Assembly (NCBI GenBank): GCA_036961355.1
Contig: JBALVL010000020.1
Span: forward strand, 1 to 64,000
Reading direction: 5' to 3'
DNA length: 64,000 nucleotides
Source: Motiliproteus sp036961355
GTDB taxonomy: Bacteria > Pseudomonadota > Gammaproteobacteria > Pseudomonadales > Balneatricaceae
Part shown: positions 45,946 through 54,082 of the stretch, in pieces
How the letters are laid out: the number at the start of each line of letters is the position of its first letter
How positions within the stretch are numbered: position 1 is the first letter of the stretch
Notes under the pieces: generated by a model
Seen by the model: the letters and a program-made list of their open reading frames with translations, nothing else
The model's database searches: none
What the model was told of the DNA's origin: nothing
Position numbers and translations under genes: made by a program

Positions 45946-46539
45946 ATGAGCCAGCTAGTCCTCGCCTCCACCTCTGAATTCCGTAAAGCACTGCTTGAAA
46001 AGCTCAACATCGCGTTTAGCTGCCGCGCTCCCGATGTTGATGAAACCGCCGAAGCGAACGAGTCGGCCGAGCAACTTGTCACACGTTTAGCCAAGGCCAA
46101 AGCGCAAGCGGTAGCAACCGATATAGTGGTCGATAGTCATAAGAAGTCGTTGATCATCGGTTCTGATCAGGTAGCCGTGTTAAATGGCCGGATTATTGGC
46201 AAACCCCACACACACGCTCGAGCAACAGATCAGTTACGCCAAGCCAGCGGTAAAATCGTCACCTTTTACACAGGACTTTGTTTACTCAACACCGAAACTC
46301 AACTAGCTGACACCGTCTGCGAACCCTTCAGGGTTCATTTTCGCACGCTAAGCGATTCGCAAATTGAGCGCTACCTGTTAGCCGAACAACCCTACCAGTG
46401 CGCGGGGAGCTTTAAATCTGAAGGATTAGGCATCAGTTTATTCCAACGACTGGAAGGTGATGACCCCAATACACTGATCGGACTGCCGCTAATTCGTCTA
46501 ATTGAGCTATTAGACCGTCAGGGGATCGCTATCCCCTGA
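45946..46539 (+). CDS. yceF: Maf-family nucleotide pyrophosphatase (YceF-like)
   Basis: The protein has 197 residues. It opens with the family signature LVLASTSEFRKALLEKL and has the catalytic Asp in IIGSDQVAVL and the QYxCAGSFKSEG segment of the YceF type, which prefers 7-methyl-GTP. It hydrolyses non-canonical nucleotides. I use the ATG at 45946; an upstream TTG in frame lacks family sequence. It is divergent from yceD and convergent with sppA, as in Pseudomonas. Confidence 0.93.
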   Translation: MSQLVLASTSEFRKALLEKLNIAFSCRAPDVDETAEANESAEQLVTRLAKAKAQAVATDIVVDSHKKSLIIGSDQVAVLNGRIIGKPHTHARATDQLRQASGKIVTFYTGLCLLNTETQLADTVCEPFRVHFRTLSDSQIERYLLAEQPYQCAGSFKSEGLGISLFQRLEGDDPNTLIGLPLIRLIELLDRQGIAIP

Positions 46540-46541
46540 CG
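46516..46541. terminator. Perfect 11-bp hairpin across the maf stop codon
   Basis: CGTCAGGGGAT pairs with ATCCCCTGACG around the loop CGCT, and the maf stop codon (46537-46539) lies in the right arm. It sits at the convergent maf/sppA junction, so it probably ends transcription or protects the mRNA from both sides. No T run follows, so it is not a classical intrinsic terminator. Confidence 0.55.
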
Positions 46542-46566
46542 TGCAATCAAATCCGATTGTTCAATA

Positions 46567-47601
46567 TTACTGCAGCGTGGGGGCCGACAACCCCAACTCG
46601 GTTGATAAGGTTTTAGCAAAGGTTACACCCATTCGCTCGGCAAGTTTTTCCAGCGGCGAAAGCGACGGCGTGAAGTTGGCAATATTCTCCTCTCCAATTA
46701 CCTCTCTGGCGACGTAACTCGCACTCCCCAAGCCGTCGATCAGACCGAGCTCCAGCGCTTGTTCACCGGTCCAAATCAGCCCCGTGAAAAGCTCTTCAGA
46801 GTCTTTAAGGCGATCACCACGTCCCTTTAGTACCTGGTCAATAAACTGCCGGTGTGTCGTATCAAGCACACTCTTCCAAAAGTCAGACTCGCTTTTTTTC
46901 AGCGGAGTGAACGGATCGAGGAATGCTTTGTGCTCACCCGCTGTCATCAACCGTCGTTCAATACCCAGCTTTTTAAGCACGTCGACAAAGCCGAAACTGG
47001 ATGAGATCACACCAATAGAACCTACCAGACTGGCCTTGTCGGCATAGATCTCATCGGCAGCAGCGGCAATATAATAGCCACCCGAAGCACCGATATCACC
47101 GATCACGCTATACACTTTGGTTTGCGGATACAGCCCCCGCAAACGCTTGATCTCATCGTAGATATAGCCGGACTGCACCGGACTACCGCCAGGGCTGTTG
47201 ATTCGCAGGATCACACCCTGAGTGTTGCTATCTTCAAACGCAGCACGCAGCCCGTGCACAATGCTGTCAGCACTAGCTTCGCTATCAGAGGCGATCACCC
47301 CGGTAATATCGATCAGCGCGGTATGCGGCTCATCAGAAAGGTCCGGCTCACTCCAACTACCGGCCATCACCAGATACATCGCAGCAAACAGGTAAAGAAA
47401 GGTGAGCGATTTAAACAAAATCCCCCACCGACGGGTCCGGCGTTGCTCTGTCGAGACACTGGTTACCATTTTTTCGATCAGACGCCACTCTTTAGAATCA
47501 ACATCTTTTGATTCACCGCTGGTCGATGCACTACTCGAAGACGCGCCCGACGTTTTGGCTTGATCATTTTGCGGGGATTCACCCCAGAGGTTATCACTCA
47601 C
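46567..47601 (-). CDS. sppA: Signal peptide peptidase A (S49 family)
   Basis: The protein has 344 residues, a single-domain SppA. After a Ser-rich cytoplasmic N-terminus, one membrane segment (GILFKSLTFLYLFAAMYLVM) anchors it. The catalytic serine is in GDIGASGGYYIA and the lysine in TAGEHKAFLDPF. It degrades leftover signal peptides in the membrane. It lies 27 bases after the HAD phosphatase gene. Confidence 0.94.
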   Translation of the reverse strand: MSDNLWGESPQNDQAKTSGASSSSASTSGESKDVDSKEWRLIEKMVTSVSTEQRRTRRWGILFKSLTFLYLFAAMYLVMAGSWSEPDLSDEPHTALIDITGVIASDSEASADSIVHGLRAAFEDSNTQGVILRINSPGGSPVQSGYIYDEIKRLRGLYPQTKVYSVIGDIGASGGYYIAAAADEIYADKASLVGSIGVISSSFGFVDVLKKLGIERRLMTAGEHKAFLDPFTPLKKSESDFWKSVLDTTHRQFIDQVLKGRGDRLKDSEELFTGLIWTGEQALELGLIDGLGSASYVAREVIGEENIANFTPSLSPLEKLAERMGVTFAKTLSTELGLSAPTLQ

Positions 47602-47628
47602 ACCATCATCCTATCTGAATAACAAAGA

Positions 47629-48279
47629 TTACTGAGGTAGACCCTCAAGCCAACACTCAAGTTCGCTAAAGTGATCAATAATAATTTTTGGTCGATGCGT
47701 TCGTAGCCGATCTGGGTGATGAGCACCATAAGAAACACCAACCGAACGCATGCCTGCCCGGTCCGCCATACCCAGGTCGTATTCCGTATCACCAACCATC
47801 AGGCATTGCTCAAGACTGACCCCACTTTCATCGATTAACTGGTGCAACATTAAAGGGTCGGGCTTAGATCGTGTTTCGTCGGCACAGCGGCTGTGGTCAA
47901 AAAACACACCGGTACCGGTCTCTTCGAATACCCGATCCAGTCCTCTGCGGCTTTTACCTGTAGCGACTGCTAGTCGGTAGCCCGCCTCTTTGAGACGCCC
48001 TAGCCCATCAATCACACCGTCAAAAAATTCGGCTGGGGTATCATCTTGGTCAATATAATAGTGACCATAAAGGGTCCTCATCTGTTGCTCTTGATCAACA
48101 CTAAGACTGCCAAACAGCTCATCGAACACTTCCGGCAACCCCAACCCAATAATGTTCCGGACCGCCTCATCACCGGGCTTAGGAAGCCCTGCGTCATAAG
48201 CTGCACGCTGCATGCAATTGATGATACGAGCAGCAGAATCGATCAACGTGCCGTCCCAGTCAAAAATAATTAGTTTCAA
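47629..48279 (-). CDS. HAD-family phosphatase (phosphoglycolate-phosphatase-like)
   Basis: The protein has 216 residues. HAD motifs are intact: nucleophile Asp7 and Asp9 in IFDWDGTLID, the Thr motif in AVATGKSRRGLD, the Lys motif near RSKPDPLMLHQL, and GDTEYDLGMADRAG. Its location upstream of sppA matches a conserved Pseudomonas gene, normally next to rluC, which is not here. The exact substrate is unknown. Confidence 0.92.
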   Translation of the reverse strand: MKLIIFDWDGTLIDSAARIINCMQRAAYDAGLPKPGDEAVRNIIGLGLPEVFDELFGSLSVDQEQQMRTLYGHYYIDQDDTPAEFFDGVIDGLGRLKEAGYRLAVATGKSRRGLDRVFEETGTGVFFDHSRCADETRSKPDPLMLHQLIDESGVSLEQCLMVGDTEYDLGMADRAGMRSVGVSYGAHHPDRLRTHRPKIIIDHFSELECWLEGLPQ

Positions 48280-48460
48280 AATGAATCCTTATTGGTTGAT
48301 AGCATGATCATCGTCCCGGCTCCAAGAACACTATTAATGGGCATTAATCTGTCGATTTCAACGCCATAACATCGCCGTTCCGTTTGGCCTGCTCTTCGCC
48401 ATAGGCTACTCTAGAGATCTGTTTTTTTCATTTACTTACCTTTCTTTAGTGAGACATAGC

Positions 48461-48889
48461 ATGAACGACCTGCACGGTTACTACATCGAAGATCTTGAGG
48501 AAGGGATGTCCGCCTCTTGTGCCAAAACTGTTTCTGAGTCAGACGTTTACACCTTTGCCGGTATCACCGGCGATAACAACCCGATACACGTTAATTCCGA
48601 GTATGCAGCCAGCACCATGTTTAAAGAGCGCATCGTCCACGGCATGTTTAGCGCAGGCCTGATATCGGCCGTTTTGGGAACAAAACTCCCAGGGCCTGGT
48701 GCCATTTATATTGATCAGACGCTCAAATTCAAAGCTCCAGTTAAAATAGGTGACACCCTGACCGCCACTGCAACCGTTACCGAAATCAACACTAAGCGTC
48801 GCCGTGTTGTATTAAGCACAGTATGCACCGTGTCAGGCAATACTGTTGCCACCGGTAGCGCGACGTTGATGGTTGACGCCAAAGCCTGA
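48461..48889 (+). CDS. MaoC-like (R)-specific enoyl-CoA hydratase
   Basis: The protein has 142 residues with the hot-dog fold. Asp38 and His43 in AGITGDNNPIHVN are the catalytic pair of the hydratase 2 motif. It could supply (R)-3-hydroxyacyl-CoA, as PhaJ does, or take part in fatty-acid or propionate-type metabolism. The ATG at 48461 is preferred over an upstream GTG. An isochorismatase-like gene follows after 35 bases, probably in one transcript. Confidence 0.9.
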   Translation: MNDLHGYYIEDLEEGMSASCAKTVSESDVYTFAGITGDNNPIHVNSEYAASTMFKERIVHGMFSAGLISAVLGTKLPGPGAIYIDQTLKFKAPVKIGDTLTATATVTEINTKRRRVVLSTVCTVSGNTVATGSATLMVDAKA

Positions 48890-48924
48890 TCTTAGACGAA
48901 TCACTAAACGCAAGGAGCACCTCA

Positions 48925-49470
48925 ATGCTGATATCTCCGGATCAATCCCTGCTGCTGGTAGTCGATATTCAAGACAAGCTTGTACCAGCGGTCTGTCAGC
49001 CCGAAAAGTTGATCAAGCAAACCCGCTGGCTTGTGGAGATCGCAGCGCTGCTTGATGTTCCGGTATTTGCGTCCGAACAGTATCCACTAGGTCTCGGGCA
49101 TACGGTTAGTGAGCTGCTAGAGAAAATCCCAGCAGCTAACATCGTCGACAAAGTGCATTTTTCCTGTGCCGCAGAAGCAGGATGCCTTGAACCGATCGAA
49201 CAGCAACACCGCAAACAGATCATCATCTGTGGCATGGAGGCGCACGTCTGCGTTTTACAGACAGCAATCGGTCTGCATCAAAAAGGCTTCGATGTCTTTG
49301 TTATTGAAGACCTGATCTCTTCACGCAGCGAGCAAGATAAACAGATTGCGGTTGAGCGCTTACGGCACCTACAGATCCAGCTGGTCAGTCGTGAGATGGT
49401 GGCCTTTGAATGGATGGTTAAATCCGGAACCGAGGTATTTAAGACCATCAGCAAAAACTACCTGCGCTAG
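48925..49470 (+). CDS. Isochorismatase-family cysteine hydrolase
   Basis: The protein has 181 residues. The triad of the family is Asp14 (VVDIQDKL), Lys76 (VDKVHFSC) and Cys109 (GMEAHVCVLQTA). Relatives such as YcaC hydrolyse amides or C-N bonds. AAGGAG lies near the start. The substrate is unknown. It probably shares a transcript with the MaoC gene. Confidence 0.9.
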   Translation: MLISPDQSLLLVVDIQDKLVPAVCQPEKLIKQTRWLVEIAALLDVPVFASEQYPLGLGHTVSELLEKIPAANIVDKVHFSCAAEAGCLEPIEQQHRKQIIICGMEAHVCVLQTAIGLHQKGFDVFVIEDLISSRSEQDKQIAVERLRHLQIQLVSREMVAFEWMVKSGTEVFKTISKNYLR

Positions 49471-49516
49471 CTCCAAACCACTAAGAATCACCTTCATCAG
49501 CTCTGACTACAGCAGA

Positions 49517-49547
49517 ACCACAACCGCAACTGCACTGCGGTTGTGGT
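49517..49547. terminator. Perfect 12-bp hairpin after the isochorismatase-like gene
   Basis: ACCACAACCGCA at 49517-49528 pairs with TGCGGTTGTGGT at 49536-49547 around a seven-base loop, 46 bases after the stop codon. A T tract is missing, but its strength and position suit a transcript end. Confidence 0.6.
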
Positions 49548-49720
49548 ATCTATTGGGCACAATAACCACTCAGCGCTGATCCAGCCAAGCCCTGCGACCC
49601 CTTATACCCTAAATGCAACTGATCACTCCCTGCTCAAATAAAAAGTGCTATTTATGTAGTAACGTCCCAGCCGAATACTTACTGGGGCCGTCACACTATT
49701 TACCGGCAAGGACTTACTCT

Positions 49721-50725
49721 ATGCGCCTACTGCTCGCTTTAGCGCTATCGCTTAGCTGTTCGTTAATCCAGGCAGCACCAAAGCCTCTGGTTGACTGCGA
49801 ACTTCATTACGTCGATTTCAACCAAACGACCGACGGCATGGAGCGGTTATTTGCCGCGATGGACACTGCCGGGGTGGAGGTCGCATGCATCATGGGGATT
49901 CCTCTGCAAAAAAGCTGGCAGCAAGACAACCCGACACGCCCTCTTGCTTATGAATCCGATGATGGGCGGGTTTACTACTACAGTGCAACCGATGTTCTCC
50001 TGGCCAGAGCGGTTGAGGCACTGCCCGCCGACAAGCGAGCACGATTACGCCCCCTGATAAGCGGTTTTAATCCGACTGATCGCAATGCTTTCGAGCATGT
50101 TAAGCGGATGATGCAGTGGTATCCGGGGTTGTGGAGCGGGATTGGTGAAATACTGACACGGCACGATACGCTCAGCCATCTATTGGAGGGGGAAACGCCA
50201 CGTGCAGATCACCCTGCCCTGATGGCCGTGTATCATTATGCCGCAGAACAAGACCTGACCGTTGTACTGCATTCGAACCTCACCAGCACCCGCAAATCGA
50301 AACAGATGGTCTATCTTCATGAGTTACAAAACGCGCTCAACAGCAACCCAGCAACCCGCTTTGTATGGAGTCATGCGGGCACCAGCGCCAATATCGAGCG
50401 TCGTCAGCATTTGGAAAACCATGACGAAACTGTTCAACAACTGCTGCAACATCACCCTAATCTGTCGATAGGCCTTAGTTGGACGCTGTTAAGCCACTAT
50501 GCAACTGTCGACGGCCAGGCATCCAAGCCATGGCTGGCATTGATTGAAAGACATCCGGACCGGTTTGTATTGGGCAGTGATCTAGTGGGTCGTTTTGGCA
50601 GCCTGGAGAAAACACTAAAGCCGGCAAGAGAGCTGCTCCGGCAGCTAGATGATCCTGCTGCGCAAGCAGTGGCTAGCGGCAATGCACTACGCCTGTTCCC
50701 TCTTAATTACATACAGAAAAACTAA
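49721..50725 (+). CDS. Exported amidohydrolase-2-type metal-dependent hydrolase
   Basis: The protein has 334 residues and a signal peptide (MRLLLALALSLSCSLIQA, then APKPL). The rest resembles the amidohydrolase TIM barrel of PF04909, with YHYAAEQDLTVVLHSN, RFVWSHAGTS and FVLGSDLVGRFG supplying likely metal His and Asp ligands. The N-terminal HxH is replaced by ELHYVD. I chose the ATG at 49721, after AAGGA, because a signal peptide begins there; the frame is open 36 codons further. A periplasmic location is unusual for this fold. The substrate is unknown. Confidence 0.8.
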   Translation: MRLLLALALSLSCSLIQAAPKPLVDCELHYVDFNQTTDGMERLFAAMDTAGVEVACIMGIPLQKSWQQDNPTRPLAYESDDGRVYYYSATDVLLARAVEALPADKRARLRPLISGFNPTDRNAFEHVKRMMQWYPGLWSGIGEILTRHDTLSHLLEGETPRADHPALMAVYHYAAEQDLTVVLHSNLTSTRKSKQMVYLHELQNALNSNPATRFVWSHAGTSANIERRQHLENHDETVQQLLQHHPNLSIGLSWTLLSHYATVDGQASKPWLALIERHPDRFVLGSDLVGRFGSLEKTLKPARELLRQLDDPAAQAVASGNALRLFPLNYIQKN

Positions 50726-50914
50726 CATTTAGCTTACATCAAGCCGACCTTAAAAAGATCACCCGAAATCTAGATATTAACCATAAGATACTGTTATACG
50801 ACAAAATAGATGGCAGCATACCTTTGATATTTTTTTGTATTTAGATCAGGTAAAGCATCGATGACAGCCGCCTTATCAGATCAACCCATTACGCCCTATC
50901 CCGATATTAACAGC

Positions 50915-50949
50915 AAAAAAAACGGGCCACTAAGGCCCGTTTATATTTA
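50915..50949. terminator. Bidirectional intrinsic terminator between the amidohydrolase gene and prpE
   Basis: ACGGGCC at 50922-50928 pairs with GGCCCGT at 50934-50940. An A run lies on the left and TTTATATTT on the right, so it can end transcription from both convergent genes. Confidence 0.85.
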
Positions 50950-50964
50950 GCATCGAAGCGGTGA

Positions 50965-52857
50965 TCAGGAGCTGATTAAACCGTGACCGCCCATGATTTC
51001 AGAGATTTCAGGCAGGCTGGCTGGGTCGTCAATCGTTGACGGAATACTGTACTCCTCGCCGTCAGCTATCTGGCGTAGCAGCTTGCGCAGGATCTTACCC
51101 GAGCGCGTTTTTGGCAATCGCTGAACAACGATAGCGCGTTTGAAGCAGGCCACTGCACCGATCTCTTTACGCATCATCCCAACCAACTCGGCTTCTAGCA
51201 CGCTCTCTTCAACCTCAACACCGTCTTTAAGCAACAACAATCCAAGCGGCTGCTGACCTTTAAGCGGATCGTTAATACCGATAACCGCGCACTCAGCGAC
51301 TGCCGGGTGGCTGGCGACAACTTCTTCCATCTCACCGGTAGACAGGCGATGGCCGGCGACGTTGATGACATCATCGGTACGCCCCATGATGAAGACAAAA
51401 CCTTCATCGTCTTTGTAACCACCATCACCAGACACATAGTAGCCATCAAAAATATTGAGATAACCGGTACGGAAGCGCTCAAAGTCACCCCACACAGTCG
51501 GCAGACAGCTTGGTGGCAACGGCAGTTTAAGCGCGACATTACCCTGCTCGTTCGGCCCGACTTCGTTACCGGATCCATCGAGAATTTTCACATTAAACCC
51601 GGGCACCGGCATGGTAGAAGAGCCCGCCTTGGCTTCCATCGGCTCAACGCCCATCATATTGGCACAGATCGCCCAACCGGTTTCGGTCTGCCACCAATGG
51701 TCAACAATCGGCAGACCTAGCAGGTCTTTCACCCAGTGATAGGTAGGCGGATCAAGTCGCTCACCCGCCATAAAGATGTACTTAAGCTTGGACAGGTCGT
51801 AGGGCTTCAGGCATTCAGAATTCGGGTCTTCTTTGCGAATAGCCCGGAAGGCCGTCGGTGCTGAAAACAAGCCCTTAACGCCATATTCAGAACAAACCCG
51901 CCAAAAGGCCCCTGCATCCGGAGTCCGAACCGGCTTTCCTTCATAGAACACGGACGTCAGACCGGCCAGCAGTGGCGCGTAAACAATATAGGAGTGACCC
52001 ACGACCCAACCAACATCGGATGCCGCCCAGAACACATCGCCCGGATCCATATCGTAGATCGCTTTCATCGAATATTTAAGCGCCGTTGCGTGACCACCGT
52101 TATCACGTACCACGCCCTTGGGCTTTCCTGTCGTGCCCGAGGTGTACAGCACATACAGAGGATCGGTACCTTTTACCGGAACACAGTCGGCAGCGGTCGC
52201 AGTTTGCATCGACTTAACCCAATCCAGATCCCGCCCTTCGGTCATCTCAGCAACCGCCTGTGGTCGCTGGAATACCACGCATTTTTCGGGTTTGTGCGCC
52301 GATAGCTCGATCGCAGCATCAAGCAGCGGCTTGTAGGCAATAACCTTGGCGATCTCAATTCCGCAGGATGCAGTCACGATGACCTTAGGTTCGGCATCGT
52401 CGATCCGTACTGCCAATTCATTGGGGGCAAATCCACCGAACACGACAGAGTGAACCGCACCCAAGCGAGCAGTGGCCAGCATTGCGATAGCCGCTTCTGG
52501 CACCATCGGCATGTAGATAACAACCCGATCACCCTTGGTTACGCCCTGCGCTTTCAATACACCGGCGAACAGTGCAACCTGATCGCGCAACTCTGAGTAG
52601 CTGTAGGCTTTTTTTGTATTCGTTACTGGCGAGTCATACTGAATAGCGATCTGATCACCACGACCGTCAGCCACATGGTAGTCAACCGCCATATGGCAAC
52701 TGTTCATCTCACCATCGGCGAACCAGCGATCGATGCCGTTTTCATCCTTCGACAGAATCTGTTGCGGGAATTTAAACCACTCCAGCGCCTCGGCCTTCTC
52801 CTTCCAGAAAGCGGTGGGGTTTTCGATCGATTGCTGATATTCATCCAAATAGGCCAT
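50965..52857 (-). CDS. prpE: Propionyl-CoA synthetase
   Basis: The protein has 630 residues of the acyl-adenylate-forming family and activates propionate (possibly also acetate) to the CoA thioester. Visible motifs are YVLYTSGTTGKPKGV, the DHWWQTETGWAI core and the adenylation lysine in PKTRSGKILRKLLR. It matches PrpE better than Acs, for instance in the N-terminus and the GLISS-type end. It stands alone here without prpBCD. Its upstream region holds three palindromes (52891-52900, 52956-52965, 53088-53099) that could be operators. AAGGAT precedes the ATG. Confidence 0.92.
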   Translation of the reverse strand: MAYLDEYQQSIENPTAFWKEKAEALEWFKFPQQILSKDENGIDRWFADGEMNSCHMAVDYHVADGRGDQIAIQYDSPVTNTKKAYSYSELRDQVALFAGVLKAQGVTKGDRVVIYMPMVPEAAIAMLATARLGAVHSVVFGGFAPNELAVRIDDAEPKVIVTASCGIEIAKVIAYKPLLDAAIELSAHKPEKCVVFQRPQAVAEMTEGRDLDWVKSMQTATAADCVPVKGTDPLYVLYTSGTTGKPKGVVRDNGGHATALKYSMKAIYDMDPGDVFWAASDVGWVVGHSYIVYAPLLAGLTSVFYEGKPVRTPDAGAFWRVCSEYGVKGLFSAPTAFRAIRKEDPNSECLKPYDLSKLKYIFMAGERLDPPTYHWVKDLLGLPIVDHWWQTETGWAICANMMGVEPMEAKAGSSTMPVPGFNVKILDGSGNEVGPNEQGNVALKLPLPPSCLPTVWGDFERFRTGYLNIFDGYYVSGDGGYKDDEGFVFIMGRTDDVINVAGHRLSTGEMEEVVASHPAVAECAVIGINDPLKGQQPLGLLLLKDGVEVEESVLEAELVGMMRKEIGAVACFKRAIVVQRLPKTRSGKILRKLLRQIADGEEYSIPSTIDDPASLPEISEIMGGHGLISS

Positions 52858-52890
52858 GGTGCCGATCCTTTCTTATTTCGTTATTAGCGA

Positions 52891-52965
52891 TTACCGGTAA
52901 CGCTACGACTCCGCTTCCGGATTGTTGACAGTTCTACCCTCTGACGAGAAACACCTTACCGGTAA
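52891..52965. promoter_or_regulatory. Two copies of the palindrome TTACCGGTAA upstream of prpE
   Basis: Perfect 10-bp palindromes lie at 52891-52900 and 52956-52965, 34 and 99 bases upstream of the prpE start. Their centres are 65 bases apart, near six helical turns, so a dimeric regulator could bind both with a loop. No factor is assigned. Confidence 0.55.
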
Positions 52966-53087
52966 TTGTCTATTTTTTAACTACGACAAAAGGCGAAACA
53001 AGCAGCAAAGAAGAGCTATAAGCCAATAAAAACGTGCCTTATAGGAGAGTATCGACGTTAGTCTTACAAGACAGATGAAAACCACAC

Positions 53088-53099
53088 ATTGTCGACAAT
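53088..53099. promoter_or_regulatory. Palindrome ATTGTCGACAAT, possible GntR-type operator
   Basis: This perfect 12-bp palindrome lies 231 bases upstream of prpE. It resembles operators of GntR-family regulators of propionate/methylcitrate genes as I recall them. No such regulator is in the window. Confidence 0.5.
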
Positions 53100-53349
53100 C
53101 ATCAATTTTTATTTGTTTTTTTGATATTTGTCAGCTCAAACGCCGCTAATTATTGCCTGCCGCATTGACTTGTCGCCAACCAATATCCTACCAACAAAGC
53201 CGCCACCCAACGGTAATCTAACCATGCACAACAACGGCTTGCCCTATTGAGTCGTCGTCGATACAGTTTGCAGCGCTTCAGCAACCCGCTAGGTAACCAC
53301 CGGGGAATCCCGCGGTTATAATCACCATTTACAATCAGTCGGAAGGGTT

Positions 53350-54024
53350 ATGGCTACAGTCGTCCTACTCAACAAGCCGTTTCAGGTGTTGTCACAATTT
53401 ACTGACGACCAAGGACGCGCCACACTAGCGCAATGGATCAAACAACCGGGCCTCTATGCTGCGGGACGGCTCGATTATGATTCTGAAGGGTTATTGCTGT
53501 TAACTGATGACGGTCGTTTGCAGCAGCGGATCACAGATCCCCGCTTCAAACTGGAAAAAACCTACTGGGTACAGGTCGAGGGCGATATCAGCGATCCGGC
53601 GATCGAGCAACTCTGTCGTGGCGTAGAGCTCAAAGACGGCGCCACCCGCCCGGCACGCTGCAAACGGTTGACTGCAATGCAGACAGACGTTTTATGGCCC
53701 CGAAACCCACCGATTCGCCAGCGTAATAACGACATCACCTGCTGGATTGAGCTGAAGATAAAGGAAGGCCGAAATCGCCAGGTACGCCGCATGACCGCCG
53801 CGGTTGGTCACCCGACCTTACGGCTGATTCGGATGGCGATCGGCAATTGGTCGGTCGATACGCTGAGCCCCGGGCAACACCGTAGTGAACCGGTTAATCT
53901 TCCACAAAATAGCGCCGAAACAGCAAAAAGACATCCCCGCGGCGGCGTTACCCGCAAGCCGAAAAGCACTGTGAGCAACAGATCAGGCGCTCAGAAACGC
54001 CCTAGTCGAAAATCTAACAGGTAA
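53350..54024 (+). CDS. rluE: 23S rRNA pseudouridine synthase E
   Basis: The protein has 224 residues of the RsuA/RluE family and probably makes pseudouridine 2457 in 23S rRNA. The catalytic Asp42 is in AAGRLDYDSEGLLLLT, and the GRNRQVRRMTAAVGHPTLRL segment is typical. There is no N-terminal S4 domain, as expected for RluE. The C-terminal 40 residues are basic and low-complexity. GGAAGGG precedes the ATG. It is convergent with rapA across a strong hairpin. Confidence 0.94.
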   Translation: MATVVLLNKPFQVLSQFTDDQGRATLAQWIKQPGLYAAGRLDYDSEGLLLLTDDGRLQQRITDPRFKLEKTYWVQVEGDISDPAIEQLCRGVELKDGATRPARCKRLTAMQTDVLWPRNPPIRQRNNDITCWIELKIKEGRNRQVRRMTAAVGHPTLRLIRMAIGNWSVDTLSPGQHRSEPVNLPQNSAETAKRHPRGGVTRKPKSTVSNRSGAQKRPSRKSNR

Positions 54025-54041
54025 CAAACTCGAAGGTAGCG

Positions 54042-54073
54042 AGCGCAGGTAACAACTTTCGGCTACCTGCGCT
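54042..54073. terminator. Hairpin between convergent rluE and rapA
   Basis: AGCGCAGGTA at 54042-54051 pairs perfectly with TACCTGCGCT at 54064-54073 around a 12-base loop. It lies 17 bases after rluE and 10 before the rapA stop, and probably serves both. T tracts are short. Confidence 0.6.
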
Positions 54074-54082
54074 TGTTCCAGC

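Larger units (their letters stand above)
52858..53349. other. Divergent promoter region of prpE and rluE
   Basis: The 492-base gap has no gene I can support. The prpE-proximal half contains two copies of TTACCGGTAA and one ATTGTCGACAAT palindrome, and the stretch at 53100-53130 is T-rich. The rluE-proximal part has a ribosome-binding site GGAAGGG before the rluE start. Confidence 0.5.
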
